From positions 1-6,898 of the forward strand of contig JAGHDE010000008.1 of the NCBI GenBank assembly GCA_021160085.1: a DNA stretch of 6,898 bases. The letters run 5' to 3'. How positions within the stretch are numbered: position 1 is the stretch's first letter; each line of letters begins with the position of its first letter. This document shows, one piece after another, positions 1 through 5,894 of this stretch. This DNA comes from Pseudomonadota bacterium. GTDB lineage: Bacteria > Desulfobacterota > WTBG01 > JAGOGO01. A model generated the notes under the pieces. It had not been told where the DNA came from. It did no database searches and saw only the letters and a program-made list of their open reading frames with translations. The position numbers and the translations under genes were made by a program.

Positions 1-94
1 GTTTGTTTGCGCTTTTTATTGAACAACATCATGATACAAGGTTTTTTAAAAACGTGCCTTCAAAGTTCTGCTGTGGAGTATAATTCCTCAGTGG
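1..94. other. Downstream flank of fdhE, no supported gene
   Basis: This short AT-rich stretch follows the TAG stop of fdhE. On the minus strand, two adjacent ATG codons at 32-27 open a frame to the window edge that would begin MMLFNKKRKQ, but no Shine-Dalgarno sequence lies at a useful distance and only about ten codons are visible. It could be the start of the next operon gene or chance. I see no GC-rich hairpin followed by a T tract that would serve as a terminator for fdhE. Confidence 0.4.
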
Positions 95-943
95 CTATGA
101 TTGATACGCATCAAGACTATGGGTATCGTTCTCATATCCTTTTTCCAGGGCAATCATATCCAAATGGAGGGTTGCGATGTTTTCAATGTAATACGATATG
201 CTGTAGTTAATCTTCCGCAGGTCTATTATCTTGATATATTTTCGGCAGGCTTCACAGGTTTCCACCCGATTAACTTCGTCATCTTCCACAACAAAATAAG
301 AGAGCTTCTTTTGATCTTCATTACCACAATAAGGACACTTTACCCTAATAAACAACCATTCACTGCTGCATCTTTCGCAGATTAAATACCGTTTCCCTTC
401 CTCTCCTTTTAAGACCCCCATAAATGGTTTGCTGCCGCATAAAGGGCAATATCCCTGCGTCCACATTCCTTCCTTGATTTTGTCCTGAAAATATGAGGCA
501 TAGGATTCCATGACCGGGTTGATGGTCTCATTAAGCAGAAAAGCAAGCAGGGGATTTTGAACAGTAGAATCTTTTCTTTTCAATGCCTCCGTTATCATCT
601 TCTCAAAACCTCCCTTTTCTTTTTTTACCATTTTCTCTATCGAATTTGCCTGCTCAAGAGCTCTTTCTTTAATAAGGGATATTAGTTTTGAAAAATAGCT
701 TTTCATTAAATCGTAATCGAAGGGCAGCTTTTCCTTTTCAAAAAGGGTGAAACCCTCTTTAAGCGTAACTTCTTCCAAATGCTCTTCAAAAGGAATGGGT
801 GTTTGATTCAATTGCAAGCTTTTTTTATACTCATCTCTCTCCTTCACAATTTTCTCATAAAATCCCATAAGTTCCTGGTAGACTGGCCGGTCCGCTTTTA
901 TTTTTTTAATTCGTTCCAGGGCAATTGCAAGTTCGCCATTCAT
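95..943 (-). CDS. fdhE: FdhE-like formate dehydrogenase maturation protein
   Basis: This is a 282-residue cytoplasmic protein of the FdhE family, close to the roughly 300 residues of the E. coli protein. What is seen: an N-terminal helical, charged half, then four CxxC pairs at C166/C169 (CPLC), C189/C192 (CERC), C203/C206 (CPYC) and C230/C233 (CEAC), and a C-terminal segment around 256-271 (IATLHLDMIALEKGYE) typical of the family. In E. coli, FdhE binds rubredoxin-like iron through such pairs and interacts with the Tat-targeted catalytic subunit of respiratory formate dehydrogenases during maturation. It has no signal peptide or membrane segment. The ATG at 943 has a GGAAG Shine-Dalgarno 8 nt upstream. 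It is the last visible gene of the formate dehydrogenase operon, 90 bp after beta, but a terminator hairpin lies in that gap, so its expression probably depends on readthrough or on an unseen promoter. I am confident of the family; its exact biochemical role is less settled. Confidence 0.93.
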   Translation of the reverse strand: MNGELAIALERIKKIKADRPVYQELMGFYEKIVKERDEYKKSLQLNQTPIPFEEHLEEVTLKEGFTLFEKEKLPFDYDLMKSYFSKLISLIKERALEQANSIEKMVKKEKGGFEKMITEALKRKDSTVQNPLLAFLLNETINPVMESYASYFQDKIKEGMWTQGYCPLCGSKPFMGVLKGEEGKRYLICERCSSEWLFIRVKCPYCGNEDQKKLSYFVVEDDEVNRVETCEACRKYIKIIDLRKINYSISYYIENIATLHLDMIALEKGYENDTHSLDAYQS

Positions 944-980
944 CTATAAATCTTCCTTTGTTTTCTTAGTGGATAAAATA

Positions 981-1016
981 AAAAAGGGTTGCTTCAAAAT
1001 AGAAGCAACCCTTTTT
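981..1016. terminator. Bidirectional rho-independent terminator between beta and fdhE
   Basis: A perfect inverted repeat has 15-base arms (981-995 and 1002-1016) and a 6-base loop (AAAATA). The core is 10 bp, GGGTTGCTTC paired with GAAGCAACCC, flanked by A on one side and T on the other. Transcripts in either direction would therefore carry a hairpin followed by a U tract; in the minus (operon) direction the U tract continues as TTTTTTATTTTA. It lies 18 bp after the beta stop and 38 bp before the fdhE start. It probably ends or attenuates the structural-gene transcript, leaving fdhE to readthrough. Confidence 0.88.
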
Positions 1017-1033
1017 TTGATTACTCTATTTGA

Positions 1034-1795
1034 TTACCTGGTTTGTTCCTGATCGGTCACGGTGTCTGCCTTGCTTAGACAACCTATAAATCCAGCCGCC
1101 AATCCAAGGGTTCCCCAGGGGGATAAAATCTTATTCCAGGCAAATTTTCGAGAAGTAGAAACCGTTGCCTTTGCTTCCAACCCATAGTTTTCCTCGGTCT
1201 CAGGCAAAACCCAGAAGGTATTGTATTCTTCTCCCGGATAAATCGCCGCGTCTCCACCCAATTGTTCAACTCTTTTGTTTGCCAGCTTAAGCATTTCAGC
1301 CTTGGGTCCAAAATTTAACGTTCCCGTGGGACACGCCGTAACGCAGGCAGGCTTCAGGCCATTGGTTATCCGGTCAATACACATGGTGCATTTATAAATC
1401 TGACCGGTCTTTTCGTCATATCGGGGAATATCAAACGGACACGAACCCCGCACATCTTCATACTTTAGCTGTTTTGTCTTTTCAGTGAATATCACCGCCC
1501 CGCTCTTATCCTTAATAATTGCGCCGGGAACATCTTCGGCCGCAAACATACAGGGAGCTTCTTCACAGTGACGACACCGATCATTCAAAAACAACCATTG
1601 TAATTTACCATCATTAACAACTTCATTAAATCGAACCCTGTTCCACGTATTAGCGGAAAGATCAGGCGGATTTTCGTGAGTACCACGGTTGGTCGTCTTT
1701 TCGGCCTTCAGTTGATTCCAATTTTTGCAAGCCACCTGACAAGATCGACAGCCCGTGCATTTTGAAACATCTATAAATATCGCCATCTCTACCAT
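1034..1795 (-). CDS. fdhB: Formate dehydrogenase iron-sulfur (beta) subunit, three-cluster type
   Basis: This 253-residue ferredoxin-like electron-transfer subunit would carry electrons from the alpha subunit to the acceptor. Visible Cys ligands are C13/C16/C19/C23, then C74/C77/C82, C119 (SCPFDIPR), and C136/C139/C151/C155. That makes twelve ligands, enough for three [4Fe-4S] clusters. E. coli FdnH (294 residues) has sixteen ligands for four clusters. Here the CxxCxxC preceding the CPF motif is missing, and the Cys that would follow C82 by four residues is Ala86. A modest hydrophobic stretch around 223-240 stands where FdnH has its membrane anchor, but it is short, contains Pro and Gly, and is followed by a polar tail. 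There is no signal peptide, so co-export with the Tat-carrying alpha subunit is expected. The start is M1 because a strong AAAGGAGG lies 9 nt upstream; M4 would be too far away. The alpha stop and beta start are separated by one base, which suggests translational coupling. Confidence 0.95.
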   Translation of the reverse strand: MVEMAIFIDVSKCTGCRSCQVACKNWNQLKAEKTTNRGTHENPPDLSANTWNRVRFNEVVNDGKLQWLFLNDRCRHCEEAPCMFAAEDVPGAIIKDKSGAVIFTEKTKQLKYEDVRGSCPFDIPRYDEKTGQIYKCTMCIDRITNGLKPACVTACPTGTLNFGPKAEMLKLANKRVEQLGGDAAIYPGEEYNTFWVLPETEENYGLEAKATVSTSRKFAWNKILSPWGTLGLAAGFIGCLSKADTVTDQEQTR

Positions 1796-1796
1796 C

Positions 1797-4700
1797 TTAG
1801 CTGCCCTCCTTTCTTATCACATCAACCATAAAGGCCTTGCTTTCCGGGATCATAGTATTTGCATCCCCAATGTTGGGGGTAACCAGATTTGCGCTGTCAC
1901 CAAAAGTAAACAATTCCGGTTTTTTGTCACCCGAATCATATTTTCTCTCCGCGGTTGTCACCCATCCATAATGCCAGGGGATACCAACTTCATGAACAGT
2001 CGTGCCCGCCACCGTGAAAGGTTTAAATCTCTGCGTTACTATCGCCACCGCATCCACCTTTCCTCTTAGGGACTTGACCGTCACAATAGTTCCATTTTTG
2101 ATTTGTTTCAGTTTAGCAAGTTCCTTGCTCATTTCTACAAACATGGAAGGCTGCATTTCAACCAGCCATGGCTGCCAGCGGGTCATGACACCGGTTTGCC
2201 AGTGCTCGCTTACCCGGTAGGTTGTGCATACAATTGGGAACCGAGGATCACAGGTTGCCCGGGCGTCCATTTTGGTGCCTATTCCCTCCATATCCCACCG
2301 CTTAATCGTGGGATTAACGAACTGGGGAGACATAAAGTTCTTCTCCACCGGACATTCTAACGGTTCATAATGTTCGGAAAATGGTCCGTCTGCCCGTCCC
2401 GGTCCAAAAATCTGCCCATAGCCATCTTTTTGCATGATAAAGGGATAGCGGGATTTGCTTCCGGCTGACATTGGTGGCCACCCGCCGTCCGGAACATCTC
2501 CAGTCCATTTGGTTCCGTTCCAGGAAATAACGGGTTTATCAGACGCCCATGGTTTCCCGTTTTTATCCACGGATGCCCGGTTGTAAAGAATTCTCCGGTT
2601 AACCGGCCAGCACCAGGACCACTCAGCATATAGCCCGATGCCGGATGGGTCAGACTTCTTTCTCCGGGCGGCCATGTTGCCTTTTTCGGTATAGGAGTTA
2701 CAATAGAGCCAGTTGCCGGAAGATGTAGAACCATCATCCTGGAGATAGGCAAAACTTGGCACCAGTGTTCCTTTTTTGTATAATTTTCCCTTTATTTCTT
2801 TATCCTCAAGAAAATATCCATTGATCTCTTTGGCAATGACATGAGAATCAAAATGTTTATGCCACCGAAGCTTTTTAATAGGCTCACCAAATGTGCCGCC
2901 GTCTTTTTCGTAAAGCTTCTTAATCTTCAAAAAGAGATCAGTGATGATGTCACCATCCGGTAAAGCTTCTCCAGGCGGTTCCGATGCCTTATAGCGCCAC
3001 TGCATCCAGCGTCCGCTGTTGGTAATACTGCCTTCCTTCTCATAGGATGCCGCGCAGGGAAGCATGAACACCTCGGTTTTAATCTCCTTCGGATTCATGT
3101 CCGGGGCTTTCCAGAATGAGGTTGTCTCATTATCAAAAATGTTTACACTTACCAGCCAATCCATCTTTGCCATTGACTGACGAGTCTTGTTGGAGTTGGC
3201 TCCACTGCAGGCCGGGTTCTGTCCCCAGGAAAAAAGTCCATTAATATTCCCTTTGTATGCTTCGTCAAATATCGTAAGCCAGGAATAATTCGCGCCGTCA
3301 TCAAGCTTCGGCATATAAGTATAGGCTTCTTCCAGTGACACATCTGTTCCGTATAACTCCCGAAGAAGACTCGCGGAGTACTTGGGATAGTTCTGCCACC
3401 AGTTGGCGCTCATGCCATCATTGCTTTTAGGGGTATAAACCTGGTTATACTCCTTAAAGGTTGGCTGGGAAGCCTTGGGAGTCTTAAGATACCCTGGAAG
3501 AATGTGAAATAGGAGGCAGTGATCCGTGGATCCCTGCACATTCGATTCACCGCGTAATGCATTTACGCCACCACCCGCAATTCCAATATTACCCAGAAGC
3601 AACTGAATTATAGACATGGTCCGAATATTCTGGGTGCCCACGGTGTGCTGGGTCCATCCCATAGCATACATAATCGTACCGGACTTGTTCGACTTTCCAG
3701 TCTTGGCGTATGTTTTGTATACCTGCAAAAGCTTTTCTTGGGGAGTTCCCGTAATTTGTTCAACCTTATCCAAATTATAACGGGAATAATGCTTTTTCAG
3801 AAGCTGGAACACACAGTTGGGATCCTTAAGAGTCTTGTCCTTTTTGGGAATACCATTTTCATCCATTTGGAATGCCCACGTTTTTTTGTCATATTTTCCG
3901 TTGACATAGCCTTCTTTGGTTTTGGTGCCCTCTAAACCGGAAAATACTCCATCATTATCACCGGGAAGTTTAAAGTCAGGACTAACCAGAAAGGTAGCGT
4001 TGGTATATTCACAGATATATTCTTTAAAATATTGGTTGTTATCCAGAATATATTTAATCATTCCGCCCAAAAACGGGATATCCGTTCCCGAACGGAGAGA
4101 AGAATAGATATCTGCTTTTGCGCTGGTCCTGGTAAAACGAGGGTCAACACTGATGAGGGTTGCGCCGTTTTCCATCGCTTTGGTCACCCATTTAAATGAA
4201 ATCGGGTGATTTTCAGCCGGATTACTGCCCATTGCCAAAATACAATCACTGTTCTTCAGATCAATCCAGTGATTCGTCATCGCCCCGCGTCCAAACGACT
4301 CTGCCAGAGCCGCTACAGTAGCGGAGTGTCATATACGGGCCTGGTGTTCGATATAGACCAATCCCAGGCTCCGCAGAAACTTTTGATAAATATAACACTC
4401 TTCATTATCCATTGCCGCGCTGCCAACCGAAGCAATGTTCGTCAGGCGATTAACGGTCTGTCCCTTTTTGTTCGTTGCCTCAAAATACTTATCCCTGGTC
4501 TTCTTTACGTTTTCGGCAATCTTATCCAGTGCAAAGTCCCAGGAAACTTGCTTCCACTCCGCGCTGAAAGGAGCACGATACATAGGATTCGAAAGCCGAT
4601 TGGGATTGTTATGGGAAATTTGATAGACCGCCATCCCTTTGCTGCACAAAGCCCCTTCATTGATGGGATGATCCGGATCTCCCTCAGTATTAACCACTTT

Positions 4701-4901
4701 ACCTTCAATGGTGTGGACAATGATACCGCAGCCCACTGCGCAGTAAGGGCAAATTGTGGTGGTTTGTTTAGCGTTTCTGATTCTCAGGGTTTGCGCATAA
4801 GCCTCTATCGGCTTCAGGTCAAACCCTAAACTTCCAAGAGCCACTCCTGCAACTGTTGCTCCGGAAATTTTCAGAAAACCTCTTCTGCTAATACCTTTCA
4901 T
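1797..4901 (-). CDS. fdnG: Selenocysteine-containing formate dehydrogenase, catalytic alpha subunit (FdnG type)
   Basis: This is one 1034-residue protein when the in-frame UGA at 4331-4329 is read as selenocysteine; E. coli FdnG has about 1015 residues. It oxidises formate to CO2 at a Mo- or W-bis(pyranopterin guanine dinucleotide) centre. What is seen: a twin-arginine signal at the N-terminus (SRRGFLK, residues 5-11, followed by a hydrophobic stretch), so it acts in the periplasm; a [4Fe-4S] site at C51/C54/C58 and C86; the active-site stretch HQARI-Sec191-His192 continuing into FGRGAMTNHW; the conserved ALRGESN segment with Arg450, equivalent by position to the catalytic arginine of FdnG/FdhF; and a C-terminal dinucleotide-binding domain from about 880 to the end, with VGIPWHYGW and GDSANLVTPNIGDANT as in FdnG. 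The ATG at 4901 has AAGGAGA upstream with 8 nt spacing. It follows the cytochrome gene by 51 bp and precedes beta by 1 bp. A simple gene caller would split it into 190- and 827-residue pieces. Metal choice (Mo or W) cannot be read from the sequence. Confidence 0.96.
1805..1812 (-). promoter_or_regulatory. Ribosome binding site of the beta subunit
   Basis: AAAGGAGG on the minus strand lies inside the last codons of the alpha gene, 9 nt before the ATG at 1795. It fixes M1 rather than M4 as the beta start. Its position within alpha coding sequence fits translational coupling of the two subunits. Confidence 0.85.
4294..4314 (-). promoter_or_regulatory. Candidate bacterial SECIS hairpin
   Basis: Starting 15 nt after the UGA, the mRNA can form a 9-bp stem, AGCGGCUCU with AGAGUCGUU (two G-U pairs), closed by a GGC loop. 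The loop begins 24 nt after the UGA and starts with G. This fits the general description of bacterial SECIS elements: a stem-loop just downstream of the UGA, a small apical loop and an early G in the loop. The E. coli fdnG fold, with a bulged U and an AGUCU loop, cannot be drawn at the aligned position, so SelB recognition here is inferred from geometry, not from motif identity. Confidence 0.6.
4310..4324 (-). promoter_or_regulatory. Alternative hairpin directly after the Sec UGA
   Basis: CCGCUA, a CUG loop and UAGCGG form a perfect 6-bp, GC-rich stem beginning 5 nt after the UGA. It shares the bases 4310-4314 with the candidate SECIS stem at 4294-4314, so the two cannot form at once. It lies at the ribosome entry side and may be part of the recoding structure or just coding-sequence chance. 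Confidence 0.4.
4329..4331 (-). other. In-frame UGA selenocysteine codon
   Basis: TGA on the minus strand interrupts the alpha reading frame after HQARI. The same frame continues immediately with HSATVAALAESFGRGAMTNHW, matching E. coli FdnG across its Sec site (QARV-Sec-H...FGRGAMTNHW). The frame then stays open for 843 codons. This is recoding, not a nonsense mutation. Confidence 0.96.
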
Positions 4902-4952
4902 TAACTTGTCTCCTTTTTCTGACTAATTAATGAATTACCTCTTTTCCCTTGC

Positions 4953-5507
4953 CTATTTTTTATGCTTTACATCCTCAAGCATCTTTTCGTATTCAAACCC
5001 TCTCCAAGTTGGGCTTTTTTCATTATGGCATGCGACACAACTCTCCTTCGAAGGAGTCGAAATCAATCCGGCTTCTGCAGCAAGCTTCCGCTGTTCATCC
5101 GGGTTTGCCTTCCATTTTTTTCTGCTTTTGATTTTGGGGCTCTTATAAGCGCTTCCCGGGCCATGGCAGGACTCGCACCCAACATTATCCAAAACAGCTT
5201 TCGGTGCGGCTAACTTACCGTATCCGGTAGTGTGGCACTCGAGGCATGAGGCATCAGCAGTATAATCCTTCTCAGGGTCCAGGTTGGCTTTGGTCTTTTC
5301 TTCTACCTTCACCCCTGCTTTCAAGTCATCCAACGCCTTGGAATGATAATCGCTTTGCCATGATTTGTATTGAACTCTATGGCAGCCCATGCACTTCTTG
5401 GTTCCCACATATTTAACCTCTCCCGCAACCGAAATATTTAAGTGCATCACAAAAAGCAGAATTGTCGCTGATGCTAATGTTATCATTATTGTAATTAATT
5501 TTTTCAT
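4953..5507 (-). CDS. Exported tetraheme cytochrome c, c554-like family
   Basis: This 184-residue protein has a Sec-type signal peptide (KK followed by a hydrophobic core at about 4-21, likely cleavage near 28) and four CxxCH heme-binding motifs: C39-H43 (CMGCH), C88-H92 (CLECH), C111-H115 (CESCH) and C157-H161 (CVACH). The pattern around heme 1 (CHRVQYKSWQSDYHSKAL), CHTTGYG after heme 2 and CHGPGS after heme 3 resembles the cytochrome c554 family. It would work in the periplasm or at the outer face of the inner membrane, most simply as electron acceptor for the formate dehydrogenase encoded 51 bp downstream. Only two non-motif histidines remain in the mature protein, H55 and H182, so not all four hemes can be bis-His. 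The ATG at 5507 has AAAGGAG upstream. It is the first gene of the operon. The electron-acceptor role is inferred from position. Confidence 0.92.
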   Translation of the reverse strand: MKKLITIMITLASATILLFVMHLNISVAGEVKYVGTKKCMGCHRVQYKSWQSDYHSKALDDLKAGVKVEEKTKANLDPEKDYTADASCLECHTTGYGKLAAPKAVLDNVGCESCHGPGSAYKSPKIKSRKKWKANPDEQRKLAAEAGLISTPSKESCVACHNEKSPTWRGFEYEKMLEDVKHKK

Positions 5508-5665
5508 ATATAAGTACTCCTTTCAAACATCCCATAAAAAACAATAAATATACTTCTGTAAATGTCTAATAAATTTCCGGTGTTAGTTTTTCACCCCCCT
5601 TCTCTTTTTTTACTCCTTTTTATTTCCCGGTCGCTAAGCACAACAACTGTTTCACAGGGAATTTA

Positions 5666-5677
5666 ACAAAATTTTGT
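5666..5677. promoter_or_regulatory. Perfect 12-bp palindrome in the divergent promoter region
   Basis: ACAAAATTTTGT is a perfect palindrome without spacer, about 160 bp upstream of the cytochrome start. Such a dyad could be an operator, but in AT-rich DNA short palindromes are common, and no known regulator motif is recognised. Confidence 0.25.
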
Positions 5678-5826
5678 ACATAAACAACATAAAATAAAAT
5701 TATTATTTTTTCAAGAAAAAATTTTTTAGAAACTGAAAAAATAACGAGAAAAAAGCCAAAAAAAAGGCTGAAATATAATAACCTTTGATATGATCCTGAA
5801 AAGCCCCTTGTTTTTTCAATTAAAAG

Positions 5827-5840
5827 GTGTTATCAAACAC
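5827..5840. repeat. Inverted repeat GTGTT-ATCA-AACAC
   Basis: Five-base perfect arms flank a four-base spacer about 55 bp upstream of the isomerase start. It abuts a second dyad at 5841-5854. Together they could be an operator pair or untranslated-leader structure for the isomerase gene; function is unknown. Confidence 0.3.
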
Positions 5841-5854
5841 AAACTATGTAGTTT
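5841..5854. repeat. Inverted repeat AAACTA-TG-TAGTTT
   Basis: Six-base perfect arms flank a two-base spacer and begin on the base after the preceding inverted repeat. The tight tandem arrangement of two unrelated dyads upstream of the isomerase gene is the only reason to note it; no regulator is recognised. Confidence 0.3.
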
Positions 5855-5885
5855 TTAAAAATTTAAATATTAACTTGGAAAAGGC

Positions 5886-5891
5886 GAGGTG
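5886..5891 (+). promoter_or_regulatory. Ribosome binding site of the isomerase gene
   Basis: GAGGTG matches the anti-Shine-Dalgarno sequence and lies a few bases before two consecutive ATG codons at 5895 and 5898. The GTG within it (5889) is also in frame and extends the frame upstream, but using it as start would place the best SD over the start codon. The ATG pair is therefore preferred. Confidence 0.65.
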
Positions 5892-5894
5892 TTA

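Larger units (their letters stand above)
5508..5894. other. Divergent AT-rich intergenic region
   Basis: This gap separates the start of the minus-strand cytochrome gene from the start of the plus-strand isomerase gene and should hold both promoters. It is strongly AT-rich. No -35/-10 pair close to the sigma-70 consensus stands out on either strand; on the plus strand, TTGTTT, 17 bases, TATCAA (about 5809-5838) is a weak possibility. I see no sigma-54 type GG-N10-GC element and no clear FNR-type TTGAT-N4-ATCAA site. It contains three short palindromes, listed separately. The SD AAAGGAG for the cytochrome lies just before 5507. I found no coding potential or RNA gene in it. Confidence 0.6.

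Noticed and set aside
27..32. Possible start of another minus-strand gene (MMLFNKKRKQ) running off the window edge
   Set aside because: Only about ten codons are visible and no ribosome binding site is positioned for it; it needs flanking sequence to judge.
1084..1311. Minus-strand 75-codon frame within beta
   Set aside because: It is an alternative-frame shadow of the beta gene without family features.
2357..2752. Minus-strand 131-codon frame within alpha
   Set aside because: It is an out-of-frame shadow of the alpha coding sequence, with unnatural composition and no start signal.
1797..4280. Separate 827-residue molybdopterin oxidoreductase gene starting at the ATG at 4280
   Set aside because: This ATG encodes the internal Met of FGRGAMTNHW. 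The conserved sequence continues upstream through the Sec UGA, so it is part of the full alpha gene.
4329..4331. Nonsense mutation making alpha a pseudogene
   Set aside because: The stop is UGA precisely at the family Sec position, followed by His and a SECIS-like hairpin, and the rest of the frame is intact.
4206..4829. Long plus-strand open frame of 207 codons opposite the alpha gene
   Set aside because: It is antisense to well-conserved FdnG coding sequence, including the Sec site, has no recognisable domain and no convincing ribosome binding site.
5647..5657. CTGT-TTC-ACAG dyad as a CRP/FNR-type site
   Set aside because: The half-sites are too short and the spacing does not match TGTGA-N6-TCACA or TTGAT-N4-ATCAA.
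5754..5769. AGCC-(A)8-GGCT inverted repeat as a terminator
   Set aside because: The four-base stem is too weak and no T tract follows closely; it lies between divergent genes, where no terminator is expected.
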